Position numbers and translations under genes: made by a program. From positions 1 through 62,688 of IMG/VR virus record IMGVR_UViG_3300004774_000004: DNA of 62,688 nt. One strand, written 5' to 3'. Below are positions 42,399 to 51,800 of this stretch, one piece after another (the first letter of the stretch is position 1; every line of letters starts with the position of its first letter). The notes beneath the pieces were generated by a model, which was not told where the DNA came from, did no database searches, and saw only the letters and a program-made list of their open reading frames with translations. Source of the stretch: a virus.

Positions 42399-43305
42399 AG
42401 ATTTATTGATACTTATAGACTACTCTTGGCTACTGAATCGTTGTCATTGGGGGTATTCAAAACATCCGTCTTGTCATATTAACATAGAAGGTGAGAAAGT
42501 TTACATAGGTTCCATACTGGGACTATCCTTATTTACTGAAAAAGTATCTAAGAAATATCCAGAAGCTAAGATAGTATTTATCATGGACGGAAAGTGTACT
42601 AAGAAAACATTAAACGAAGACTACAAAGCTGGGAGGGTTAAGAAGGAAGATGTCCATGTTAATGATAAGGAGATAATTAACATACTAAGTAACGTACCTA
42701 AAGTATATTTTGCTATCAATGATAAACAGGAGGCTGATGATCTTATTGCAAGCATGGCATATAAATTTAAAGATACATTTAAGGAAGTTATCATACACTC
42801 AGGGGATTGTGATTTCTGGCAATTGAGTGATACTTTTACAGTATCGAAAGAGTATGAAAAAGGATTTAAGAAAATAAAACCTATAGATGTTTTAAATAAG
42901 TTTGGAGTTGATACCCAATCCCTACTAGCCTTTAGGGTACTGGATGGCGACTCATCTGACAATTTACCTAAACCCGTATCTAGGGTAAAAACTGAGTTTA
43001 AAGTAGAGATATCGGATAAATGGAAAGACGATTTGACTATTGATAACTTTACTGAAATAATGTATTCTTATAGAGGGACTCCAAATGAGAAGATAGCAGA
43101 TAAGTATCTAGAAGCCATCGATACAGTAGAGACAAACTTATTGATTATGGATTTGAAAAAATATTCTAATCCAGAACTTCAGCTAAGTTATAACATGACT
43201 CGGATTAAAAATCCAGATAGATCTTTGATATCCTACTATAAGCTCTCACAGTTAGAAGGCTACATGTACGATTTAAGTAGAAAAAAGGAGACTAGTATTG
43301 GTTAA
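42388..43305 (+). CDS. 5'-3' exonuclease / RNase H, FEN-like
   Basis: A 305-aa PIN/FEN nuclease, like T4 RNase H or the exonuclease domain of Pol I. Acidic metal ligands are visible: D11 (ILIDYSWLLNR), D67 (FIMDGK), E115, D117 and D118 (KQEADDLIA), D140 and D142 (SGDCDFWQ), D187 and D191 (VLDGDSSDN). The family A polymerase in this phage lacks its own 5' nuclease domain, so this enzyme likely removes RNA primers. It overlaps the next start by 8 nt. Confidence 0.85.
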   Translation: MGNKDLLILIDYSWLLNRCHWGYSKHPSCHINIEGEKVYIGSILGLSLFTEKVSKKYPEAKIVFIMDGKCTKKTLNEDYKAGRVKKEDVHVNDKEIINILSNVPKVYFAINDKQEADDLIASMAYKFKDTFKEVIIHSGDCDFWQLSDTFTVSKEYEKGFKKIKPIDVLNKFGVDTQSLLAFRVLDGDSSDNLPKPVSRVKTEFKVEISDKWKDDLTIDNFTEIMYSYRGTPNEKIADKYLEAIDTVETNLLIMDLKKYSNPELQLSYNMTRIKNPDRSLISYYKLSQLEGYMYDLSRKKETSIG

Positions 43306-43855
43306 TATAGGTTTATACTCCCCTTCAATGCAATCTGGGAAAACTACTACGGCAGACTATCTTATGGCTTTTTACGGATATAAGAGAATAGTATTAGCTA
43401 AGACTCTTAAAAAAATGACAGAGGCTTTCATAAGAGGGCTAGGATATAGCGAAGATATGATTCAGAGAATGGTTTACGGAGATTTAAAAGAAACAGTTAT
43501 ACTCGAGATAGGAAAGACTCCTAGGTATCTACAACAAACGATCGGAACTCAGTGGGGGCGGGCTTATATAGGGGATTCAGTGTGGTTGGATATAGGTACT
43601 AACAATCTGGATAAAAATATAAATCATATTTGTGAGGATGTTAGATTCCTAAACGAAGCAGATACTTTTAGAGAAAAAGGATTTAAGCTTATAAAGATAG
43701 TAAGACCTAGTGCTGTAATCACAGAAGAACATGAGTCAGAAGGCAAACTAAATGATTACCCATGGGACTACACTATCATAAATGATGGAACGATTGAAGA
43801 TTTTTATGGTAAGATAGATAGAATAATGAAGGAGATTACAAATGAAAATCAATAA
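43298..43855 (+). CDS. deoxynucleoside monophosphate kinase
   Basis: A 185-aa P-loop kinase: GLYSPSMQSGKTTTAD at 5-20, and GTQWGRAYIGDSVWLD and DVRFLNEADTFREKG match T4 gp1-type dNMP kinases, which phosphorylate dNMPs for phage DNA synthesis. It starts at TTG 43298 with AAGGAG correctly spaced, overlapping the exonuclease stop. The DVRFxNE stretch is a strong family marker. Confidence 0.8.
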   Translation: MVNIGLYSPSMQSGKTTTADYLMAFYGYKRIVLAKTLKKMTEAFIRGLGYSEDMIQRMVYGDLKETVILEIGKTPRYLQQTIGTQWGRAYIGDSVWLDIGTNNLDKNINHICEDVRFLNEADTFREKGFKLIKIVRPSAVITEEHESEGKLNDYPWDYTIINDGTIEDFYGKIDRIMKEITNENQ

Positions 43856-44111
43856 CAACAACTTAGGTGAAAGAAGTTTAGCTCAAAGTAATGAAGTACT
43901 TTTAGAGCATTATACTAAAATAAGAGATTTGGATCCTATTAGGTTGGTAGAGTATGGGTACAAGACTTATATATTTTATAAACGTGGAATAACTACTTAC
44001 GGATATATGCACCTAGAAGGCAATCGAATTCAAGAGAGTTTTAAAATAGGGAAGAAGGATGTGCACACTAAAGGTATGACATCTAGTAGTCCTAGAAATG
44101 TAACTGAATGA
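43842..44111 (+). CDS. unknown protein (89 aa)
   Basis: An 89-aa protein overlapping the kinase gene by 14 nt, with AAGGAG before the ATG. A likely small alpha/beta fold (RLVEYGYKTYIFYKRGITTYGYMHLEGN) is followed by a Ser-rich tail. Not recognised. Confidence 0.62.
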   Translation: MKINNNNLGERSLAQSNEVLLEHYTKIRDLDPIRLVEYGYKTYIFYKRGITTYGYMHLEGNRIQESFKIGKKDVHTKGMTSSSPRNVTE

Positions 44112-44163
44112 TATGAAGATGTCTTGAGGAGATTGACTGAACTTAAGTTACAGGAGTTTAGGA

Positions 44164-44304
44164 ATGGATAGGGATGGAATAGAGCTTAATTATCTAAGAA
44201 AGAAATTAAGCATGCTCGAAGAAGAACTTAGACTTAAAGAAAAAGATTCAAAGAGAGTATTCAACAAGATACAAGAGTTGATAATGGAGATAGTAGGGAG
44301 GTAG
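44164..44304 (+). CDS. 46-aa coiled-coil protein
   Basis: A 46-codon frame from ATG 44164 with CAGGAG upstream. It is almost entirely a charged helix (LRKKLSMLEEELRLKEKDSKRV), likely coiled coil. It fills the gap between the preceding small gene and the HAD phosphatase, whose ribosome site lies inside its 3' end. Confidence 0.58.
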   Translation: MDRDGIELNYLRKKLSMLEEELRLKEKDSKRVFNKIQELIMEIVGR

Positions 44305-44311
44305 TCAATCT

Positions 44312-44749
44312 TTGGTAAATAAAAAAGAAAAGTGTATAATAGTAGACTTTGATGGTACTTTGAGTGACTATAAATCTCGTGCTAAATGGAGAGATATTAA
44401 TTTTCAAAAGTATATAGATCTCAGCTATACAGACGTGCCTAATAAACCTGTGTTAGAAATCATGGAGAAATTCATGCTTAGTCATAGGATAGTTATACTT
44501 TCAGCCCGTCCTGAGTCAGCAAGGCAGGAGACAGAAGACTGGTTAGTTAGATATAGAATATACTATGACAAACTCATTCTTAAGAAGACAGGAGACGATC
44601 GAGAAGATAGTGTAATAAAACTGGAACTAATTCAAAAAAGTATAATCCCAAACTTCGACATACTCTTTGCCATTGAAGATAGGATCTCAGTAGTCAATTT
44701 ATTCAGAGAGAATGGCATATTTACCCTACATTGTGGAGAGGGATACTAG
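44312..44749 (+). CDS. HAD-family phosphatase, Pnkp-like
   Basis: A 145-aa protein, TTG start with GGGAGG upstream. IIVDFDGTLSDY carries the HAD motif I (D12, D14). LSARPESARQETEDWL is motif II with its Ser, LILKKTGDDREDSVIK holds the motif III Lys, and FAIEDRISVVNLF the motif IV acid. It resembles the 3'-phosphatase domain of T4 polynucleotide kinase but has no kinase domain here. Possible roles are 3'-end or nucleotide dephosphorylation. Confidence 0.78.
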   Translation: MVNKKEKCIIVDFDGTLSDYKSRAKWRDINFQKYIDLSYTDVPNKPVLEIMEKFMLSHRIVILSARPESARQETEDWLVRYRIYYDKLILKKTGDDREDSVIKLELIQKSIIPNFDILFAIEDRISVVNLFRENGIFTLHCGEGY

Positions 44750-44765
44750 AAAGAATGAGAATAGA

Positions 44766-46226
44766 ATGTTAAAGTTAATAGATAGTATCACACTAAGAGA
44801 CTATCAAGAGGACGCTATAAACTTCTCTACGAGTAGACCTGCATCCCTGATAAGCTTGTCTACAGGCACTGGAAAATCAATCTGTTTTATAAAATCCGCA
44901 ATAGATTTGTTGAATAGGGGAGATGTTAAGAAAGCAATTGTATTTGGAACAAAGTCATCATGCCTAGAACTACATGATGAAATGCAAAGTAAAATAGAGT
45001 ATGACGATGGAAGCTCATTTAAGCCTCTTCTAATATCTAGTGACGAGAGTCTTGAAGGTTTCTTTACAAATCCTGAGGAAGATGTTGCAATCATACAATA
45101 TGAGAAGTTAACCTCTTTAGATTTGAGGACGTTGTTTAAAGGATTGAATAAATATCCCACAGCAGTCTACTGTGATGAATCACAACGTCTAAAAACGCCT
45201 ACTGCGATGCTTACAAAGTGTTTTGTAGCTATAAGAAAACCTATAAAATATTTAACATTCTTAACAGCTACCCCCATTATGTCAAAATTAATTGATTTAT
45301 TCTATCAAGTTCAGATACTTGACTCTAAAATCTTTAAGAATAGAACAGTATTTTCCTCAACATTTATAGAAGAGAAGATGGTTAAAAATTGGAAAACTGG
45401 AAGACAGTACCCCGAGATAGTAGGGTACAAAAATTTAGAGCTCATGCGTGAGAAGATAAAACCCATATGTTTTGACTACTACCCTAAACAGGATACTGAG
45501 TACCTTGTCCATAAGTGTACTTTAAGTAATCCAAATGACTACATGACAGCTTCAGAAGGATTACTTAACTCAAAGGATGCTAAAACACACGGAGCAAGAT
45601 TAGTAGATTTACAACATACTGTAGATAAAGATAGGTCGAAGATTAAACTATACTTAGAAACTATAAAACCCTATCTTAAGACAGGACTTTTAACGTACGT
45701 ACATTACCATGAAACTATGGACATGTTATCTAAGATATTTGATAAGTTGAATATAGATCATAGGAAGATAAATGGAACTGTTAGTACAAAGGAAAGACGT
45801 GAGATTAAAGAATGGTTTAACTCCGACCCTTCCAATAAAGTATTACTGATAAGTGCAGCAGGCTCGACCTCACTTAATTTGCAGAGCGTGAATAACTTAT
45901 TTTTCTATAACGTACCTCAAGGAATTGGAGCATTTTTACAAGCTAGGGGACGCATAGTCCGTTTGTTTAGCAAGCATCCTAATTTTAAGATACATTTTAT
46001 AACAACTGAAATAGAACTAGGCGGGAAGTTAGTAGGAACAGTAGATGCCTACAAATATGAACTGGTATCCTCCTATAAACAACTCACAAACACGATACTT
46101 GAGGCTGATGAAATCCCAGAAGGCGACCTCAAAAGTTTTAACAAAAATTTAATGGACAAAATTAGGAAGGCTAATCTTTGGGATGCTGGAACTAAGGGTA
46201 AGAAAGCTTTCAAAGGATTTGAGTAG
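44766..46226 (+). CDS. SF2 DNA helicase, UvsW-like
   Basis: A 486-aa helicase from ATG 44766; ATG 44712 would lengthen it within the upstream gene. Motifs in order: LRDYQEDAI, STGTGKS (K37), CDESQRLK (D137, E138), LTATP (167-170), and near the end SAAGSTSLNLQ and QARGRIVR (motif VI). T4 UvsW unwinds branched intermediates and shifts replication from R-loop to recombination-primed initiation. A weak ribosome site suggests coupling to the upstream gene. Confidence 0.8.
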   Translation: MLKLIDSITLRDYQEDAINFSTSRPASLISLSTGTGKSICFIKSAIDLLNRGDVKKAIVFGTKSSCLELHDEMQSKIEYDDGSSFKPLLISSDESLEGFFTNPEEDVAIIQYEKLTSLDLRTLFKGLNKYPTAVYCDESQRLKTPTAMLTKCFVAIRKPIKYLTFLTATPIMSKLIDLFYQVQILDSKIFKNRTVFSSTFIEEKMVKNWKTGRQYPEIVGYKNLELMREKIKPICFDYYPKQDTEYLVHKCTLSNPNDYMTASEGLLNSKDAKTHGARLVDLQHTVDKDRSKIKLYLETIKPYLKTGLLTYVHYHETMDMLSKIFDKLNIDHRKINGTVSTKERREIKEWFNSDPSNKVLLISAAGSTSLNLQSVNNLFFYNVPQGIGAFLQARGRIVRLFSKHPNFKIHFITTEIELGGKLVGTVDAYKYELVSSYKQLTNTILEADEIPEGDLKSFNKNLMDKIRKANLWDAGTKGKKAFKGFE

Positions 46227-46242
46227 AAATAACTTAAAGCAC

Positions 46243-46271
46243 TTGACTTATTAAGATACGTATGTTATAAT
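46243..46271 (+). promoter_or_regulatory. sigma70-type promoter, helicase unit
   Basis: TTGACT, 17-bp spacer, TGT, TATAAT at 46266-46271. Confidence 0.88.
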
Positions 46272-46294
46272 TCCTTACATAGGAGAAGGTAAAT

Positions 46295-46903
46295 ATGAAT
46301 AATAACAGAAAGCTTAGAGAGACACCCGAAAATTATAAGATTAAAAGTTGTAGGGGCATATTAAAGCCTTATGATAAATTTATGGGTAAGATAACCCTTG
46401 AAGAATTTAATAAGTTCAAAGAAGCCATCCCTAAGATAGATAATTTTATAATATACGGAAACGCCGATACACTTAATAAAGCAGGGATGCATATTATAAA
46501 TCTTTGGTCAGGTTGTAGTAGAGAACCTTTGAAATATACATTCGAGCAATTAGCAGAAGGTCTATTTTCTAAGAAATACGAGATATCAAGTGGTTTTTCA
46601 AATCCTCTACATCCTCTATTACTTATCTACGTGAACTTAAACACTTCTCATTTGGGAAATGATAAACACATGACTTCAGTATTCCATAATAGATATGCAA
46701 ATGGAAACAAAACAATAGTCCTCTGTGAGTTAAGAAATGCCTTGCCTTTTGTAAGAACTATCCCTTTTATGAAAGCTATTGATCTTTTCGAGGATAGTCC
46801 AAATACCGTAAGAAACGAGGATATGTCTTTAGAAACAAAAGAAGTATCCTTAGAAACTAGAACAACCTCGACTCAAGGTGATGGGTTTGTGCATGATGCA
46901 TGA
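46295..46903 (+). CDS. unknown protein upstream of DnaB helicase, possible loader
   Basis: A 202-aa protein. IDNFIIYGNADTLNKAGMHIINLWSG followed by HPLLLIYVNLN and NKTIVLCELR is laid out like an AAA+ core in which the P-loop Lys is missing and Walker B lacks its acids. The C-terminal 40 residues are acidic and Thr/Ser-rich. It sits immediately before the replicative helicase, where helicase loaders or their partners often lie. An inactive loader-like ATPase fold is my guess; no homology is proved. AGGAGAAGG precedes the ATG. Confidence 0.55.
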   Translation: MNNNRKLRETPENYKIKSCRGILKPYDKFMGKITLEEFNKFKEAIPKIDNFIIYGNADTLNKAGMHIINLWSGCSREPLKYTFEQLAEGLFSKKYEISSGFSNPLHPLLLIYVNLNTSHLGNDKHMTSVFHNRYANGNKTIVLCELRNALPFVRTIPFMKAIDLFEDSPNTVRNEDMSLETKEVSLETRTTSTQGDGFVHDA

Positions 46904-46937
46904 TGATTATTAGTTATTTATAAGGGTATATTAATAT

Positions 46938-48398
46938 ATGAGTAATTTAGATAATAGAATATTTAATGCAGAAGAGCTTACTAAACTAGCTACTTTAGTT
47001 CTATCTAGTTTAGATAAAGTACACTCTCTTGATTCTATAAAAGAAACTATCACTTTGTTAGATTCTTCGCCTATTACATGGATGAGGGTTATCTTTGAAG
47101 ACGCTATTTCTTTTCATAAAGAAGAAGGCAGGTTTCCAGATGCAGTTTACTTAGAAGCCAAACATCCGAATAAATTTTATGATCCAGAAATGCCCTATAG
47201 CCCTGATATATTTATACAGCTTACGAACCAGCTTAAGAAACATAAACAACTTAAACAAATAATGGAGGCTATTAATAATCAGGATTTAGACGCAGTTCAG
47301 GATATTGTATCAGGAAACATAAAATGTAGAAATAAAAACCCTATAACAATAGACAGCGTTATATCTGGATATGCAGCAGCTAAACTAGCTCCTAAGGGCT
47401 TAAAGTTTGGAATACCTGACTTGGATAGGTATACTAAGGGGCTAGACTACGGAACCTTAAATGTAGTAGCAGCACCTGTCGGAAGATTTAAAACTACATT
47501 TGCCCTGTCTATAGCTTACCGTGCTGCCGTAAAAGAAGGCAAAAAGGTACTGTATATAACCTTAGAAGTAACTACAATGAGGATATTTTATAATTTGATT
47601 GCTAGACATGCTCATGAGATAGGTTATGATATAAAAGCAAGCCATATAAAGAAAACAATACTAACCCCAAAACAGGAGATACAATTAGAAAAGGCAGTTA
47701 AGGATTGGAAATCTAATGCTAAGGGTCAGATAACTGTTGTAGGTAGTGAAGATTTAGAGGAATGCACTCCTGCATACCTAGAGGCATTTATCCAAAAAAA
47801 GAAAGAGGAGATGGGTGGAGAACTAGATCTAGTGGTTATCGATTATATAAATCTCTTTAAGAACAGAATTCCTCCTTCATTAAAACTAGATCAATACTCC
47901 GCACTTAACCATTACATTCAGTTTTTTACAGATTTGAGTATTCGGATGAATTTTATCTTGTTAATGTTATGTCAGGTTAGCAGGGCGGGAACTGAATTGT
48001 TAGAGAAACAAGGTGAGCAGGATGGGGGTAAAAAGTTAGCAAGTACTACCTATTTTGCAGAGGCTAACGAGATAGAAAGGTCTGCATCTGTAGCTTTGAT
48101 ACTGTATGCATCAAAAGCTCAGAAAAATGCAGGAAATGTTGACATATTTATAGTTAAAAATAGAGATGGAGACACTCCTGAGAATCCTATAAATACAATA
48201 GTACTACCTGAGTATTTCTCAGTAGGTGTAGCCAAAAGCCAATTCCCAGAGATGGGAAATCCAGAAGCAATGGCAGAACTAATAACTAATCCAGCATCTT
48301 CTAAAACAACGGAAGAAATTATGGAAGAAGAACAGGATGCTGAGAACGTAGATGAGGAATACGATATGGATTTCGGCAGTATGGATTTTGAAGACTAG
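46938..48398 (+). CDS. replicative DNA helicase, DnaB-like
   Basis: A 486-aa protein. A helical N-terminal domain (1-140) is followed by the RecA-type core: KFGIPDLDRYTKGLDYGTLNVVAAPVGRFKTT with Walker A 179-187 (K185), VLYITLEVT, Walker B LDLVVIDYINL and the MLCQVSR motif H3 region. A long acidic C-terminal tail ends MDFED, which may bind SSB or other replication proteins. It is followed at once by the primase zinc-finger gene, a logical pair. Confidence 0.85.
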   Translation: MSNLDNRIFNAEELTKLATLVLSSLDKVHSLDSIKETITLLDSSPITWMRVIFEDAISFHKEEGRFPDAVYLEAKHPNKFYDPEMPYSPDIFIQLTNQLKKHKQLKQIMEAINNQDLDAVQDIVSGNIKCRNKNPITIDSVISGYAAAKLAPKGLKFGIPDLDRYTKGLDYGTLNVVAAPVGRFKTTFALSIAYRAAVKEGKKVLYITLEVTTMRIFYNLIARHAHEIGYDIKASHIKKTILTPKQEIQLEKAVKDWKSNAKGQITVVGSEDLEECTPAYLEAFIQKKKEEMGGELDLVVIDYINLFKNRIPPSLKLDQYSALNHYIQFFTDLSIRMNFILLMLCQVSRAGTELLEKQGEQDGGKKLASTTYFAEANEIERSASVALILYASKAQKNAGNVDIFIVKNRDGDTPENPINTIVLPEYFSVGVAKSQFPEMGNPEAMAELITNPASSKTTEEIMEEEQDAENVDEEYDMDFGSMDFED

Positions 48399-48880
48399 TG
48401 TGTAATAATGAAATAGGTAAATTAGATAAAAGACAGCTTAAAACTTTAATAGAAAGGCTGGTACCCTTTGAAGAGTTAACAGATGTTCATACGGGAAGAC
48501 CTATAGATATTAAATTAGGTACTTGTTTTTGCTTATTTCATGATAATAAAAATAGTCCCGCAGCTAAATGGTTCCATGATGAGGATGGAATAACTAGATT
48601 ACAGTGTTGGAGTTGTAATAAACAATTTACATCCTATGACTACATTACAAAAATACAAGGACAAGACCCTTTGAAAATCATAGGCATGCAATTCACCGAG
48701 AAAGAGTTAAAAGATATCCTAAAGATACTCAGAGATACTGGAAGTTTCGATAAACATATAGATGATTTTTCAAAAGAAATTCATAATAAGTGGGTAGATA
48801 GTGATGAAGACTTATCTACATTTTTAGATGATCTGTATTTTGGGTATACGGTCAAAGAGGTTAGAGAGGAGATTAAATAA
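48398..48880 (+). CDS. primase-type zinc-binding protein without catalytic domain
   Basis: A 160-aa protein, GTG start sharing a base with the helicase stop. C45-x2-H48 (CFCLFHDNKNSPAAKWF) and C70-x2-C73 (QCWSCNK) form the CHC2-type zinc site found at the N-terminus of DnaG-type primases. No TOPRIM or RNA polymerase domain follows; the remaining residues are helical and acidic. It may be the template-recognition subunit of a two-part primase. The catalytic part was not found in this window. Confidence 0.72.
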   Translation: MCNNEIGKLDKRQLKTLIERLVPFEELTDVHTGRPIDIKLGTCFCLFHDNKNSPAAKWFHDEDGITRLQCWSCNKQFTSYDYITKIQGQDPLKIIGMQFTEKELKDILKILRDTGSFDKHIDDFSKEIHNKWVDSDEDLSTFLDDLYFGYTVKEVREEIK

Positions 48881-51800
48881 TGGCATTAGATAATAAACTA
48901 GGGTATACTCACTTCTTTAGTGGACAAGTGCCTTTAGATTGGAATTGGGAGAGTAAGGCTAAGTTTAACCTCGTAACTAACGTACTCGAGTTACATCAGA
49001 TACTCTCAGAAAATAAAGGTAAGACAATGGCTGTGGATACCGAAACGACTGGATTGGATCTAGGCATGGACAAGGTAGTTGGATTTTCATTCTCTTTTGA
49101 TGAATGGAAAGGTTACTATGTTCCTATAAGACATGAAGAGGTTAGTCGGATAGAAACTGAAGTGCCTAAGATAGATAAAGAGGGTAACAAGGTTTTATAC
49201 AAGAAAACGGGACTTCCTCAGATGAAGAAGATAACTCTTGAAGAGTACACTCCTTACAATTGCAATCTTGATCCTAAGGTAGCCTTAGATTTAATATATG
49301 AAACCATGCTCAACGCCAAGCTTGTTTTAATGCACAATGCTATTTTTGACAGCATGATGATAAAAAAAGAAGATTACGACATGTCAAAGATTAACTTATT
49401 TGATACTATGGTTTTGACCTATAATTCAGATACTAACGCCTCAGGTCAATTTGGTCTGAAACCTGCTTCTGAACTCTTCCTAGGCAGAAGAGCCCAGAAG
49501 TTCAAAGAGGTATTAGGAAAGTCTAAAACTTTTCAATATATAAACCCAACAGATTGCTTTGAGTATGCATGTTCGGATGCAATAAATACTTACGGACTGT
49601 TTAAAAAATTGTATCCTATGCTTAGAGCAGAAGGATGTGAAAGCATTCTTAAAATGGACAATGCTTTAGTTAAGTCTTTTATAAATTACTATACCTCAGT
49701 TCCTATTTATATCGATAAGAAGATAATGAGAGAATATGAGGAAGAGATTTTAAGAAGAAAAAAAGATCTTGAGATGTCTATCTACAAGGCGGTAGGATAC
49801 CCTTTTAACATAGCTTCAAAATCTAACGAACTAGTAAAAGCGTTAGAAAGTATGGGGATAGATACAGGAGTAAAAACTGATGGAGGTAAGATGAGTACCT
49901 CCAAGGATTCCCTACTTGCAATATCAGATAAACATCCCATAGCAAAAGAACTTATAGAGTTAAGCGGTCTTGAGAAAGCTTTAAACACTTATATACATAA
50001 ACTAGCCAATGCCAACTCAGTGTCCGATGAGAATCCAGATGTAGGGATGTGTAGGGTAAACTATAAACTCTTCGGCACAGCCTCAGGAAGGCTTGCATCT
50101 GGAGGCGGAGCTAAGTCTAAGGTATTGGAGGATGATTACTTTATCAATTTGAATATTCAAAATCTGACCAAACCCAAACCAGCCATGTATAATGCTGTAA
50201 AAATATCTGATGATTTTAGAGAAGGTATTTTAGGTTATAGATTTGATCTATTAGGAAAACCAGGAAGTAATGAAGTCAAAGAATTCATTACTAATAATAA
50301 AGATGCTTATATTATAGAAGGATTCTCCCCAGAGATCAATGTACGAAAAGCTATAAGAGTTAAAGATGATACTGAACTTATTGCCTCATTAGATTACAAT
50401 GGGGAAGAGTTAAAGATCGCAGGGATATTATCAGGAGAGCCTAATTTTATAGAACCTTTCAGATTAGGTTTAGATGTTCACACAGAAATGGCTAAGAAGT
50501 TATTTGGAGAAGCTAACTATAATAAAGAGAAGAGAAAAGCAGCAAAAGTTTGTTTGGGGGATAACTCATTTGTTTTAACAAATAGAGGCTTGGTTAGACC
50601 TTACTCATTATTAAGCACGGATAAAATAATAGATAGGTTTGAGAGAGAACAGGATTTTATTTATGCAGAGGATTTTTCGGATACTATTGAAGTGTTATAT
50701 GATTCAGGCATAGTTGAGGAGTACAAGACAGATCACCCTGTCTTAACATGGGATGGAGATAAGACATCTTGGAAAAAAGTGGGAGATTTAACAGGTTTAG
50801 ATCAAGTGTTAACTAGAACAAATATACATAAAGGCAGTAGAACATCAAAAATAGTGAATCTTAAAGAGTACTATAAAAGAAAATTTAAGAACATGAAGGA
50901 TACTTTAATAGATATGGCTACTCCAGAATTTGCATACATAGCTGGACTCTATTTAGGGGACGGGAGCATAGACTATAGTAACAAAGAAGATCATTATGTG
51001 GGAGTTACTTTAGGATGCTCGGATAAAGTATTAACTAGAGTATTACCTTACCTAAGTAGCTTGGGACTTGGAAAATTAACTCCCTACAAAGTTGGTAAGA
51101 ACAAAGTACTAAATATATTAAAACTTAATAATAGACCTCTAGCAGAAGTGTTTGAAATTAATTTTGGCAGGAAGGAATCTAAAAAGATACCTGATTGGAT
51201 ATACACCCACTGGGATTCTGGATGTCTTACTAACTTTATTTCAGGTCTACTAGATTCAGATGGAACCCGAAAAGGGAATAGATTATTCTTTGGGAATAAG
51301 AACATGAATATCATAAATAACTTTGCACTAACATGTTCTTTATTAGGAATAAAAACTAGGTATATAAAAGAAACACCTAAGTACAAAGGAATTCCGTTCG
51401 ATTTTCACACTCTTGTATTATATGAAATAGGAGACGTTAACCTAAATTTATCAAATGATTACAAGAATGTAACTAAGTCCAAGTACACTAATATAAGTTG
51501 GAATTGTACAAGTAAACTTGCTGATATTTTACATAGTAAAGTATTTTCTATTCCTAAAACATCAAAGACTATTAGAGATAACATCTATAACATTAAGAAA
51601 AAGGGATGCGGGCTTACAAGAAATGTACTAACTGAATTAGAATCGCTAGGGATAATCCTTGACATTAGTGGAGATTACCAACCCTCAAAAGTTATATCCA
51701 AAAAGATGGGTAATGGTAGAATACACGCAATTCAGACTACACACAGGGAGTACGTAAGTTCTTGTATAGTTAGTCATAATTGTAACTTTGGGATGTTATA

